Assembly: GCF_026339935.1 (NCBI RefSeq)
Contig: NZ_JAPEPX010000001.1
Location: 3,238,001-3,302,000 of the forward strand
Direction: 5' to 3'
Length of the DNA stretch: 64,000 bases
Source: Streptomyces sp. NBC_01551
GTDB taxonomy: Bacteria > Actinomycetota > Actinomycetes > Streptomycetales > Streptomycetaceae
Position 1 is the stretch's first letter. Each line of letters opens with the position of its first letter. The notes under the pieces were generated by a model. The model ran no database searches. It had not been told where the DNA came from and saw only the letters and a program-made list of their open reading frames with translations. A program made the position numbers and the translations under genes. Below are positions 7,713 to 16,138 of the stretch, piece by piece.

Positions 7713-8246
7713 GTGGCCGAGAAGCTCTACGCCACCCTGAAGACCAATCACGGCGACATCGAGATCGAGCTGCTGGAGAACTTCGCGCCGAAGACGGTCC
7801 GCAATTTCGTGGAGCTGGCCACCGGCGCCCGGGAGTGGACGCGTCCCACCGACGGCCAGAAGACCACGGATCCGCTGTACGACGGCACCGTCTTCCACCG
7901 GGTCATCTCCGGGTTCATGATCCAGGGCGGCGACCCGCTCGGGAACGGCACCGGCGGCCCGGGCTACCAGTTCGCCGACGAGTTCCACCCCGACCTGGCG
8001 TTCACCAAGCCGTACCTGCTCGCGATGGCCAACGCCGGCCCGGGCACCAACGGCTCGCAGTTCTTCATCACCGTCGCGCCGACCGCCTGGCTGACCCGCA
8101 AGCACACCATCTTCGGCGAGGTCACCGACAAGGCCAGCCAGAAGATCGTCGACGAGATCGCCGGCGGCCGGACGAACCCGCGCACCGAGCGGCCCCTGGA
8201 CGACGTGATCATCCAGTCCGTCGTCATCGAGAAGCGCGGCGCCTAG
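7713..8246 (+). CDS. cyclophilin-type peptidyl-prolyl cis-trans isomerase
   Basis: A 177-residue cytosolic cyclophilin that speeds proline isomerisation during folding. The start is GTG with GGAAGG at about 7700-7705; an ATG at 7698 would lengthen it by five residues and place that site inside the gene. Cyclophilin core motifs are present: FHRVISGFMIQGGDP (active-site Arg and Phe), ANAGPGTNGSQFFIT and HTIFGEV, including the Trp of TAWL associated with cyclosporin binding. No signal peptide. Its TAG stop is part of the first unit of a 16-bp tandem repeat. Confidence 0.94.
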   Translation: MAEKLYATLKTNHGDIEIELLENFAPKTVRNFVELATGAREWTRPTDGQKTTDPLYDGTVFHRVISGFMIQGGDPLGNGTGGPGYQFADEFHPDLAFTKPYLLAMANAGPGTNGSQFFITVAPTAWLTRKHTIFGEVTDKASQKIVDEIAGGRTNPRTERPLDDVIIQSVVIEKRGA

Positions 8247-8308
8247 GACGGTCGGCACCTAGGACGGTCGGCACCTAGGACGGTCGGCACCTAGGACGGT
8301 CGGCACCT
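8245..8308. repeat. 16-bp tandem repeat starting at the cyclophilin stop codon
   Basis: Four identical units of AGGACGGTCGGCACCT, with a degenerate fifth (8309-8324). Each junction forms CCTAGG and carries a TAG; the first TAG is the cyclophilin stop. Confidence 0.93.
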
Positions 8309-8452
8309 AGGAGGGCCGGCGCCGCGCACCGGGCGGCCGCGCCACGCCCGTCCGCTCCACCTCCGCCCGGGAACCTTTCCGCCCCGCCCGTCCGTCCTGG
8401 ATACATGGACCGGCGGGGCATCCGTGTATCCCGCCACTGATCGAGGGGACCG

Positions 8453-9325
8453 ATGGACACCGACCGCCTCCCGGGCTGTTATCGCCACCCGGACCGCGAT
8501 ACGGGGATTCGCTGCACCCGCTGCGAGCGCCCCATCTGCCCGGAGTGCATGATCAGCGCCTCGGTCGGCTTCCAGTGCCCCGAATGCGTCCGCGAGGGTT
8601 CCGGCACGGGCCACCGGCCGGACGCCAACCGCCCGCGCACCCTCGCGGGCGGGGCGGTCGCCGCCGACCCCCACCTCGTCACCAAGATCCTGATCGGGAT
8701 CAATGTCGCGGTGTTCGTGCTGGGCTTCCTCGCGCCGCCGCTGGTCGTGCAGGCGGAGTTGCTCGGCCGTTACGTGGAATTCCTCGGCGGGCCCGTCCAG
8801 GGGGTCTCGACCGGCGAGTACTACCGGCTGCTGACCTCGGTGTTCCTGCACGTGGAGTGGTGGCACATCGCGAGCAACATGCTCGGGCTGTGGGTGATCG
8901 GCGGCCCGCTGGAGGCGGCCCTGGGCCGGTCCCGCTACCTCGCCGTCTACCTGCTGTCGGGCCTGGGCGCCAGCGCCTTCGTCTACCTGCTGACTCCGCC
9001 GTACGTTCCGACGGTCGGCGCGTCGGGCGCCATCTTCGGCCTGCTCGGCGCCACCGTCGTGCTGGTGCGCCGGCTGCGGTACGAGATGCGGCCCGTGATC
9101 ACGATGGTCGTGCTCATGCTGGTGCTGACCTTCGTGCCGTTCGGCGGTCTGAGCGTGTCGTGGCAGGCCCACGTGGGCGGTCTGATCACGGGCGCGCTGG
9201 TCGCCGTGGGCCTGCTGCGGCCCGCGACGGGCCGCAGCCGCACCCTCATCCAGTGGGGCACCTGTGCGGCGGTGTTCCTGCTGGCAGTCGCCCTGGTCCT
9301 GGTCCGGACGGCCGAACTCACCTGA
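8453..9325 (+). CDS. rhomboid-family intramembrane serine protease with N-terminal zinc finger
   Basis: A 290-residue protein. Residues 1-50 contain a Cys/His-rich B-box-like metal site (CYRHPDRDTGIRCTRCERPICPEC, then CPEC). About six membrane helices span residues 75-285. The rhomboid catalytic dyad is visible: Ser191 in GASGAIFG and His240 in QAHVGG, with the oxyanion residues His138 and Asn142 in HIASN. It should therefore cleave membrane proteins. The zinc finger plus rhomboid fusion is common in actinobacteria; substrates are unknown. GAGGGG precedes the ATG. Confidence 0.92.
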   Translation: MDTDRLPGCYRHPDRDTGIRCTRCERPICPECMISASVGFQCPECVREGSGTGHRPDANRPRTLAGGAVAADPHLVTKILIGINVAVFVLGFLAPPLVVQAELLGRYVEFLGGPVQGVSTGEYYRLLTSVFLHVEWWHIASNMLGLWVIGGPLEAALGRSRYLAVYLLSGLGASAFVYLLTPPYVPTVGASGAIFGLLGATVVLVRRLRYEMRPVITMVVLMLVLTFVPFGGLSVSWQAHVGGLITGALVAVGLLRPATGRSRTLIQWGTCAAVFLLAVALVLVRTAELT

Positions 9326-9352
9326 TCACACCGGCGTCAACTCTCCACAGAG

Positions 9353-9404
9353 TTATCCACAGATCTTCTGTCTTTTCCTCAGGTGTGGATGACGCTGTGG
9401 ATAA
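9353..9404. promoter_or_regulatory. inverted pair of DnaA boxes
   Basis: TTATCCACA (9353-9361) and its reverse complement TGTGGATAA (9396-9404) are two perfect matches to the classic DnaA box, 34 bases apart and facing each other. The gap between the rhomboid and crgA genes also holds a near match (9382-9390 region). DnaA binding is inferred from sequence. Confidence 0.6.
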
Positions 9405-9454
9405 CTCATGGGGAGAGCTTTCGCGGGGGCCCCGGCTGCGCTACGGCGGCGGGC

Positions 9455-9709
9455 TTACTTCCACTGCGTGGAGACGCCGAATCCCGCTGCGATGAATCCG
9501 AAACCGACCACGATGTTCCAATTGCCCAGCGCCTCGATCGGCAGCTGGGTGTCGGTCACGTAAAAGACGACAATCCAGGCCAGACCGATCAGGAAGAAGG
9601 CCAGCATCACCGGGGCGACCCAGCTGCGGTTGGTCAGCCTGATGGTCTGCGCCTGCTTCGCCGGCGGCGGCGTGTAGTCGTCCTTCTTGCGGATACGTGA
9701 CTTCGGCAC
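9455..9709 (-). CDS. crgA: cell division protein CrgA
   Basis: An 84-residue membrane protein of the typical Streptomyces length. The N-terminus [16 protein letters not shown] is characteristic. It has two membrane segments (about residues 30-52 and 62-80) with the family-conserved [11 protein letters not shown] between and into the second. In Streptomyces CrgA coordinates FtsZ-ring timing and septation in aerial hyphae; in mycobacteria it bridges FtsZ, FtsI and CwsA. It is transcribed divergently from the DUF881 gene. Confidence 0.96.
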   Translation of the reverse strand: MPKSRIRKKDDYTPPPAKQAQTIRLTNRSWVAPVMLAFFLIGLAWIVVFYVTDTQLPIEALGNWNIVVGFGFIAAGFGVSTQWK

Positions 9710-9776
9710 GAGGGGCTCTCCTGTCGATGCGCTGGGGACCTTGCCTGCCCCGGGCGTCCGTTAGCGTAGTGGACCT

Positions 9777-10589
9777 GTGGCGTTGAAGGAGAAGGGTACG
9801 TTGAGCAATTCCGACGACTCCTCCGCGGGTCCCCGTCGCCGGCTGCGACCGGTCCGGTTGCTGACGGCCGCCGTTTTCGCCCTGGCAGGCCTGATTTTCG
9901 TCACCAGCTTCAACACGTCCAAGGGTACGAACATCCGGACGGACGCGTCGCTGCTGAAGCTTTCCGACCTGATCCACGAGCGCAGCCAGAACAACGCCCA
10001 GCTGGAGCAGAGCACCGCGGTCGCGCGCGGCCGGGTGGACGCCCTCGCCGACCGCGGCGACAGCAGCACCAAGGCCGAGGACGCCAAGCTGGCCGCCCTG
10101 CGCACCGCGTCCGGCACCGAGGAGCTCACCGGCAAGGGCCTGACCGTCACCCTCAACGACGCGCCGCCGGGCGCCACCGCCCGCATCCCCAACGTGCCCG
10201 AGCCGCAGCCCAACGACCTGGTGATCCACCAGCAGGACCTGCAGGCCGTGGTGAACGCCCTCTGGCAGGGCGGCGCCGAGGGCATCCAGGTCATGGACCA
10301 GCGCCTCATCGCCACCAGCGCGGTGCGCTGCGTCGGCAACACCCTGATCCTCCAGGGCCGCGTGTACTCGCCTCCGTACAAGGTGTCGGCGGTCGGCGAC
10401 CCGGCGGCGCTGCGCAAGGCCCTGGCGGCCTCTCCGGCGCTCCAGAACTACCAGCTGTACGTGAACGCCTACGGGCTCGGCTGGAAAGTGGACGAGCACA
10501 AGACGCTGACACTGCCGGGCTACTCCGGCACAGTGGACCTCCACTATGCGAAGCCGGTTGGCCCCTCGTCCGCGACGAGTACGCCCTGA
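9777..10589 (+). CDS. DUF881 family membrane-anchored protein
   Basis: 270 residues if started at GTG 9777. A TTG at 9801 preceded by AAGGAGAAGGG is a credible alternative that removes eight residues. A basic N-terminus, a membrane segment near residues 28-45 (LLTAAVFALAGLIFVTS), a coiled-coil-like stretch and a DUF881 domain (GKGLTVTLNDAP..., NDLVIHQQDLQAVVNALW..GGAEGIQV) form a single-pass outside-facing protein. DUF881 proteins of Firmicutes and actinobacteria sit near division and sporulation genes, but their function is not established. Its 3' end overlaps the first sortase gene. Confidence 0.86.
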   Translation: MALKEKGTLSNSDDSSAGPRRRLRPVRLLTAAVFALAGLIFVTSFNTSKGTNIRTDASLLKLSDLIHERSQNNAQLEQSTAVARGRVDALADRGDSSTKAEDAKLAALRTASGTEELTGKGLTVTLNDAPPGATARIPNVPEPQPNDLVIHQQDLQAVVNALWQGGAEGIQVMDQRLIATSAVRCVGNTLILQGRVYSPPYKVSAVGDPAALRKALAASPALQNYQLYVNAYGLGWKVDEHKTLTLPGYSGTVDLHYAKPVGPSSATSTP

Positions 10590-11271
10590 CGCCGTACTGC
10601 GCCTGGTGGTACGGACGTTCAGCGAGGCGTGCCTGACCGTCGGCACGGTGATCGTGCTGTTCGTGGCCTACGTACTGCTGTGGACCGGGGTCAAGGCCGA
10701 CCGGGCCATGGCCGGGGAGATGGCCGGGCTGCGCGACAGCTGGTCGGCGGTGGAGCGCGCAGGGAACCCCGCACCGGCGCCTGAGGCACCCGCCGGGTAT
10801 CCGGCGGGGCGGGCCTTCGCCGAGATGTACATCCCGCGCTTCGGCCCCGACTGGAACAAGCCGGTGCTGGAGGGCACGGGCACCGAGCTGCTGAAGAAGG
10901 GCCTCGGCCACTACGCGGGCACGGCCCGCCTGGGCGGCACCGGGAACTTCTCCGTGGCGGGCCACCGCCGGACGTACGGGGACCCCTTCAAGGACTTCCC
11001 CGAGCTGCGCCCGGGGGACGCCGTGATCCTCAAGGACGCGACGAGCTGGTACACGTACACCGTCCGCGCCGCCCCGCTGCGCGTGCTGCCGACCGAGACC
11101 GCGGTGGTCGACCCCGTCCCGCGCCGGTCGCCGTTCACGGGCCCCGGCCGGTACCTGACGCTGACGACCTGCGAACCGGAATGGGGGCACAGCCACCGGC
11201 TCGTCGTCTGGGCGGAGCTGACCGCGACCCGGCCCGTCTCCCAGGGCGGACCGGAGGGATTGCGCAGCTGA
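10546..11271 (+). CDS. class E sortase (first of three)
   Basis: A 241-residue membrane-anchored transpeptidase. After one membrane segment (about 28-48), the sortase barrel shows His140 (AGHRRTYG), Cys209 (TLTTCEPEW) and Arg218 (HRLVVW), the complete triad. The start at ATG 10546 overlaps the DUF881 gene by 44 bases; a GTG at 10606 is possible but would truncate the cytoplasmic tail. Class E sortases attach LAxTG-signal proteins such as long chaplins to peptidoglycan in Streptomyces. This copy differs from the two downstream ones in the residues around Cys (EPEW instead of TPxxTS). Confidence 0.9.
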   Translation: MRSRLAPRPRRVRPDAVLRLVVRTFSEACLTVGTVIVLFVAYVLLWTGVKADRAMAGEMAGLRDSWSAVERAGNPAPAPEAPAGYPAGRAFAEMYIPRFGPDWNKPVLEGTGTELLKKGLGHYAGTARLGGTGNFSVAGHRRTYGDPFKDFPELRPGDAVILKDATSWYTYTVRAAPLRVLPTETAVVDPVPRRSPFTGPGRYLTLTTCEPEWGHSHRLVVWAELTATRPVSQGGPEGLRS

Positions 11272-11364
11272 CCCCCCGGGCAGGGCCGCTGCCTTTAGTC
11301 TGTTGCGGTACCGCCTCCGCGGCGGTACGTGGGACGAACGTGGAACGGAAGGCAAGCAGACGGC

Positions 11365-11541
11365 ATGTACGGCTGGATCTGGCGGCATCTGCCGGGCAAC
11401 GCGTGGTTCCGCGCGCTGATCTCCCTCGTACTGGTCCTCGCGGTGGTGTACGTGCTCTTCCAGTACGTCTTCCCGTGGGCGGAGCCGCTGCTTCCGTTCA
11501 ACGACGTGACGGTGGACGAGGGATCGGGAGCCACTCCGTGA
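11365..11541 (+). CDS. small single-pass membrane protein
   Basis: A 58-residue protein beginning MYGWIWRHLPGN with GGAAGG about 12 bases upstream. One membrane segment (about residues 17-36, ISLVLVLAVVYVLFQYVF) is followed by an acidic tail. Its stop overlaps the GTG of the next gene, so it belongs to the sortase-pabA operon. It is conserved in position between the sortase and glutamine amidotransferase genes in Streptomyces, as I recall; its function is unknown. Confidence 0.75.
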   Translation: MYGWIWRHLPGNAWFRALISLVLVLAVVYVLFQYVFPWAEPLLPFNDVTVDEGSGATP

Positions 11542-12176
11542 GCGCGCGCATTCTGGTGGTCGACAACTACGACAGCTTTGTCTTCAACCTGGTCCAGTAC
11601 CTCTACCAGCTCGGCGCCGAATGCGAGGTGCTGCGCAACGACCAGGTCGCGCTCTCGCACGCCCAGGACGGTTTCGACGGGGTTCTGCTGTCGCCCGGGC
11701 CGGGCACCCCGGAAGAGGCCGGGGTCTGCGTCGACATGGTGCGGCACTGCGCGGACACGGGCGTTCCGGTCTTCGGCGTCTGCCTCGGCATGCAGTCGAT
11801 GGCCGTCGCCTACGGAGGGGTCGTGGGCCGGGCGCCCGAGCTGCTGCACGGCAAGACCTCGCCGGTGGTCCACGAGGGCCAGGGCGTCTTCGCGGGGCTG
11901 CCCTCGCCGTTCACCGCGACCCGCTACCACTCCCTCGCCGCCGAGCCGGGGACCCTGCCCGACGCGCTGGAGGTCACGGCGCGCACCGAGGACGGGATCA
12001 TCATGGGGCTGCGGCACCGGGAGCACGACGTGGAGGGTGTGCAGTTCCACCCCGAGTCGGTGCTGACCGAGTGGGGGCACCGGATGCTCGCGAACTGGCT
12101 GGTGCGGTGCGGTGACGCGGGCGCGGTGGAGCGGTCGGTGGGGCTGGCCCCGGTGGTGGGCAAGGCCGTCGCGTGA
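11538..12176 (+). CDS. pabA: class I glutamine amidotransferase, aminodeoxychorismate/anthranilate synthase component II
   Basis: A 212-residue protein of typical TrpG/PabA length. It releases ammonia from glutamine for a chorismate-amination partner (folate or tryptophan branch). The triad is visible: Cys82 in FGVCLGMQ and His171/Glu173 in FHPESV; SPGPGTP (52-58) forms the oxyanion region. TrpG and PabA cannot be separated by sequence alone. Here there is no component I neighbour; the location between sortase genes matches the oriC-region copy usually labelled pabA. The start GTG overlaps the preceding stop (GTGA) and the end overlaps the next start, so translation is probably coupled. Confidence 0.92.
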   Translation: MSARILVVDNYDSFVFNLVQYLYQLGAECEVLRNDQVALSHAQDGFDGVLLSPGPGTPEEAGVCVDMVRHCADTGVPVFGVCLGMQSMAVAYGGVVGRAPELLHGKTSPVVHEGQGVFAGLPSPFTATRYHSLAAEPGTLPDALEVTARTEDGIIMGLRHREHDVEGVQFHPESVLTEWGHRMLANWLVRCGDAGAVERSVGLAPVVGKAVA

Positions 12177-12991
12177 CCACGCTCGCGCCGTCCGCGCCCG
12201 CAGAGGGCCGGGCCGCGCGGCGCAGGGCGGCGCAGGAGGCCGCGAAGCGCGCCCGGAGGCGGGGCGGTGGCGGGCGGCGGCGGCGCCGTCCGCGCTCGGG
12301 CGGGCCGGTGGTGGTCGCCAGCCGGCTGGCCGGGGAGCTGTTCATCACGCTGGGCCTGGTGATGCTGCTGTTCGTGGCCTACCAGCTCTGGTACACGAAC
12401 GTGCTGGCGGAGCGGACGGCGAACGGGGCCGCGGGCTCGCTGCGCAAGGACTGGGAGCAGGCGCCCGCGGACGGGTCCGGGGCGCCGCCGGTGACGGCGT
12501 TCGAGCCGGGGCAGGGCTTCGCGATCCTGTACATCCCGAAGCTGGACGTGAAGGTGCCGGTGGCGGAGGGGATCAGCAAGGCGAAGGTGCTCGACAAGGG
12601 GATGGTCGGGCACTACGGCGAGGGCGCGCTGAAGACGGCGATGCCGGCGGACAAGCAGGGCAATTTCGCGGTGGCCGGGCATCGGAACACGCACGGCGAA
12701 CCGTTCCGCTTCATCAACCGGCTGGTGCCGGGCGACCCGATCGTGGTCGAGACGCGGGACGCGTACTACACGTACGAGATGACCTCGGCGCTGCCGCAGA
12801 CGCCGCCGACGAACGTGTCGGTGCTGAAGCCGGTGCCGGTGGGTTCGGGGTTCACCTCGGCGGGGCGGTACATCACGCTGACGACCTGCACGCCGGAGTT
12901 CACGAGCACCTTCCGGATGATCGTATGGGGCAGGATGATCGACGAACGCCCCCGCAGCGAGGGTGCCCCACCCGCGCTGACCAGCCCGTAA
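12173..12991 (+). CDS. class E sortase (second of three)
   Basis: A 272-residue protein with a long, very basic cytoplasmic N-terminus (about 45 residues, Arg-rich), one membrane helix (about 52-72) and a sortase domain. The triad is His170 (AGHRNTHG), Cys239 (TLTTCTPEF) and Arg248 (TFRMIVW). The IPKLDVKVPV and HYGEGA motifs fit SrtE-type enzymes with LAxTG substrates. GTG start overlaps the pabA stop by 4 bases. Likely redundant with, or complementary to, the neighbouring copies. Confidence 0.93.
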   Translation: MTTLAPSAPAEGRAARRRAAQEAAKRARRRGGGGRRRRRPRSGGPVVVASRLAGELFITLGLVMLLFVAYQLWYTNVLAERTANGAAGSLRKDWEQAPADGSGAPPVTAFEPGQGFAILYIPKLDVKVPVAEGISKAKVLDKGMVGHYGEGALKTAMPADKQGNFAVAGHRNTHGEPFRFINRLVPGDPIVVETRDAYYTYEMTSALPQTPPTNVSVLKPVPVGSGFTSAGRYITLTTCTPEFTSTFRMIVWGRMIDERPRSEGAPPALTSP

Positions 12992-13004
12992 GGACGGATC
13001 CGCA

Positions 13005-13736
13005 GTGTCTCGTTCCCGCCGCCGCGCCGCGGCACCGACGACCGGCAACCGCAGCGTGCTCGCGGGGTTCCTGAGCCTGCTGGGCGAGTTCCTGATCACC
13101 GTCGGCCTGGTGCTGGGCCTGTTCGTGGCGTACTCGCTGTGGTGGACGAACGTCCTGGCGGACCGGCAGGCGGCGGCGCGGGGCGACGAGATCCGCCAGG
13201 CGTGGACGCAGTCGCCGCCGGCGGGCGCGGCCGCGGGGCCGGGGGCGCTGGACACGCAGGGCGGGGTCGGGTTCCTGCACGTCCCGGCGATGAAGAACGG
13301 CGAGGTGCTGGTCAAGCGGGGCACGGCGCCGGACGTCCTGAACGACGGTGTCGCGGGGTACTACACGGAGCCGGTGAAGTCGGGGCTGCCGTGGGACGCG
13401 TCGGGGAACTTCTCGCTGGCGGCGCACCGGGACGGGCACGGGGCGAAGTTCCACAACATCGACAAGGTGAAGAACGGCGACGCGGTCGTCTTCGAGACGC
13501 GGGACACCTGGTACGTCTACAAGGTGTTCGCGGAGCTGCGGCAGACGTCGAAGTACAACGTGGACGTGATCTCCGCCGTGCCGAAGGAGTCGGGCAAGAC
13601 GGCTCCGGGCCGGTACATCACGCTGACGACCTGCACGCCGGTGTACACCTCGAAGTACCGCTACATCGTGTGGGGCGAGCTGGTGCGGACGGAAAAGGTC
13701 GATGCGAAGCGCACGCCGCCGGCAGAACTGCGCTGA
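13005..13736 (+). CDS. class E sortase (third of three)
   Basis: A 243-residue protein with AAGGAC upstream of the GTG start. One membrane helix lies at about residues 24-44. His141 (LAAHRDGHG), Cys210 (TLTTCTPVYTS) and Arg219 (KYRYIVW) form the triad. Compared with the second copy, the substrate-side motif is VPAMKNGEVLV and the His motif starts LAAH instead of VAGH. It is the last gene of the run and is followed by a terminator after about 115 bases. Confidence 0.92.
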   Translation: MSRSRRRAAAPTTGNRSVLAGFLSLLGEFLITVGLVLGLFVAYSLWWTNVLADRQAAARGDEIRQAWTQSPPAGAAAGPGALDTQGGVGFLHVPAMKNGEVLVKRGTAPDVLNDGVAGYYTEPVKSGLPWDASGNFSLAAHRDGHGAKFHNIDKVKNGDAVVFETRDTWYVYKVFAELRQTSKYNVDVISAVPKESGKTAPGRYITLTTCTPVYTSKYRYIVWGELVRTEKVDAKRTPPAELR

Positions 13737-13853
13737 CGAGCCTCCAGAAGGCCCCTGTGGGCGGCTGTGACACCCCTCGGGCAGCCGATGGCCAAGGCCT
13801 CACGCGCACACCCGCAGGCGGCCGCTCAGGGGGCCGCGTAGCCGGGAAGCGGA

Positions 13854-13887
13854 AAGCCCGGCTCCTCCCGTGGGAGGGGCCGGGCTT
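13854..13887. terminator. terminator between the sortase operon and pknB
   Basis: The inverted repeat AAGCCCGGCTCCTCCC / GGGAGGGGCCGGGCTT (one bulge) with a 3-base loop sits between convergent operons and can act in both directions. Confidence 0.8.
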
Positions 13888-13899
13888 CTCGTGGGGTGG

Positions 13900-15939
13900 C
13901 TAGCGGCGGCCGCCGCCGGTGAGGCCGCCGAAGAAGCCGTTGCCGCCGCCGTCCTGCTGGCCGTTGCCGGCGATGGTGGTCACGTTGATCACCGTGCCCG
14001 GCGGGACCTGCTGGCCGGCCGGCGGGTCGGAGAGGACGACCCTGGCGTTCTCGTCGCCAGGGCCCCCGACGACCGCGCCGAAGGTCAGGCCCTTGCCGGC
14101 CAGGATGCCCCGCGCCTGGGCCACCGTCTTGCCGGCCAGGTTCGGGACGTCGGTCGTCGTCGCCGCGGCCTTGGCGACCGTGATGTTGACCGAGCTGCCC
14201 GGCTTGAGCTGCTCGCCGGGCGGGAACTGCTGCTGGAAGACCGTCTTCGGCGCCGTTCCGGCGGGCGCGTCGGCCTCGGTGGTGCTGCCGAGCTTCAGGT
14301 TCACCGCCTGGAGCGCCTTGGCGGCGTCCTCCTTGGTCTTGCCGGTGAGGTCGGGCACCTGGGTCTTGGAGACCTCCTTGGCGACGGTCAGCGTGATCAC
14401 CGAGTTCTTCTCGGCCTCGCTGCCCGCCTTGGGGTCCTGGTCGAGGACCGTACCCGCAGAGCGCTCGGACTCCTGGGTCTTGCGATCGACCTGGAAGCCC
14501 TTCTCCTTGAGGGCCTTCTCGGCGTTCTCGTACGTCATGTTCAGGACGTCGATCACCGACACCTTGGGGGCGCCCGAGGAGACCTTCACCTTGATCGTGG
14601 AGCCCTTGTCGACCTTGGTGTCCGGCGCCTGGTCCTGCGAGCAGATCTTGCCCTTGGGCTGGTCGTCGCAGGGTGCGTCGGCTTCCTTCACCACCTTGAG
14701 GCCGACGTTGTTGGCGTCCCTCTGAGCGTTCTCCAGCGTCTCGCCGACCAGCTTGGGCACGGCGGGCCGGTTGTCGGCCTTCTCGTTGAAGAGGGAGCGG
14801 CCGATCAGGATGGCGCCGACCAGGACGAGCACGCCGGCGAGGACCAGCAGGATCGTCGAGGCGCGGCTCTTCTTCTGGCGGCGGCCGTGGCCCTGGTCGT
14901 AGCCGCCGTGACCGCCCTGGTCGCCGTAGCCGTAGCCGCCGTCACCCGGGGACATCGGCGGGAGCATGGACGTCTGGCCGCCGGAGTCGGCGGTGCGCAG
15001 GGCGGTGGTGGGCTGGTCGTAACCCTGGTGCCCGTAGCCGCTGTTCTGGTCGGGGTAGCCGTATCCGGCGGCGCCCATGGAGGCGGTGGCGGCGACGGGC
15101 TGGCCGTCGAGGCAGGCCTCGATGTCGGCGCGCATCTCGTCGGCGGACTGGTAGCGGTAGTCGGGGTCCTTGACCAGTGCCTTCAACACGATCGCGTCCA
15201 TCTCGGGCGTGATCTCGGGGTCGAAGTTCGACGGGGGCTGCGGTTCTTCCCGTACGTGCTGGTAGGCCACGGCCACCGGGGAGTCGCCGACGAACGGCGG
15301 CCGGACGCTGAGGAGCTCGTAGAGCAGGCAGCCGGCGGAGTAGAGGTCGGACCGCGCGTCGACCTGCTCGCCCTTGGCCTGCTCCGGGGAGAGGTACTGG
15401 GCGGTGCCGATGACGGCGGCGGTCTGGGTCATGGTCATGCCGGAGTCGCCCATCGCGCGGGCGATGCCGAAGTCCATGACCTTGACCTGGCCGGTGCGGG
15501 TGAGCATCACGTTCGCCGGCTTGATGTCACGGTGGACGATGCCGGCGCGGTGCGAGTACTCCAGGGCCTGGAGGATGCCGATGGTCATCTCCAGGGTGCG
15601 CTCGGGCAGCAGCTTGCGGCCCGAGTGCAGGAGTTCACGCAGGGTGGAGCCGTCGACGTACTCCATCACGATGTACGGGATGGAGATGTTGTCGACGTAG
15701 TCCTCGCCGGTGTCGTAGACCGCGACGATCGCCGGGTGGTTGAGCGACGCGGCCGACTGGGCCTCGCGCCGGAACCGGGCCTGGAAGGACGGATCGCGGG
15801 CGAGATCGGCGCGCAGGGTCTTGACGGCGACGGTACGGCCGAGCCGGGTGTCGTGACCGAGGTAGACCTCGGCCATGCCACCGCGGCCGAGCACGTGGCT
15901 CAGCTCGTACCGGCCGCCGAGGCGACGCGGCTCTTCCAT
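13900..15939 (-). CDS. pknB: Ser/Thr protein kinase with four PASTA domains
   Basis: A 679-residue receptor kinase that senses muropeptides or lipid II and controls wall growth and division. ATG 15939 is preceded by GGAGAGGG; an upstream in-frame ATG at 16008 is less likely. Kinase domain residues 11-275: Gly loop GRGGMAEV, Lys40, HRDIKPAN (136-143), DFG (156-158), activation-loop MTMTQT. A Gly/Tyr-rich linker, the membrane helix (361-381) and PASTA repeats near 390-455, 460-521, 526-590 and 596-657 follow. A Gly-rich tail ends the protein. It is the last gene of the conserved fhaA-fhaB-pstP-rodA-pbpA-pknB operon, 199 bases after pbpA. Confidence 0.97.
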   Translation of the reverse strand: MEEPRRLGGRYELSHVLGRGGMAEVYLGHDTRLGRTVAVKTLRADLARDPSFQARFRREAQSAASLNHPAIVAVYDTGEDYVDNISIPYIVMEYVDGSTLRELLHSGRKLLPERTLEMTIGILQALEYSHRAGIVHRDIKPANVMLTRTGQVKVMDFGIARAMGDSGMTMTQTAAVIGTAQYLSPEQAKGEQVDARSDLYSAGCLLYELLSVRPPFVGDSPVAVAYQHVREEPQPPSNFDPEITPEMDAIVLKALVKDPDYRYQSADEMRADIEACLDGQPVAATASMGAAGYGYPDQNSGYGHQGYDQPTTALRTADSGGQTSMLPPMSPGDGGYGYGDQGGHGGYDQGHGRRQKKSRASTILLVLAGVLVLVGAILIGRSLFNEKADNRPAVPKLVGETLENAQRDANNVGLKVVKEADAPCDDQPKGKICSQDQAPDTKVDKGSTIKVKVSSGAPKVSVIDVLNMTYENAEKALKEKGFQVDRKTQESERSAGTVLDQDPKAGSEAEKNSVITLTVAKEVSKTQVPDLTGKTKEDAAKALQAVNLKLGSTTEADAPAGTAPKTVFQQQFPPGEQLKPGSSVNITVAKAAATTTDVPNLAGKTVAQARGILAGKGLTFGAVVGGPGDENARVVLSDPPAGQQVPPGTVINVTTIAGNGQQDGGGNGFFGGLTGGGRR

Positions 15940-16138
15940 AACGTTGCAGCCCTCTCCGTCAGTCCCGACCGCACCCTCGTGTGGTCCGGCGGTGTGCTGT
16001 TCGCGCAAAGGCTACCGGCCGATCGTCGGTGATCGGTTCGCGGCCACAGGCTGATACCGGACCGGTACAGTACGCTCCGATCCGGCCGGGTTCAGTGGTC
16101 TGCGTCACGTCGGTGGGGCGGTTCAGCCGTTGCTCCGG

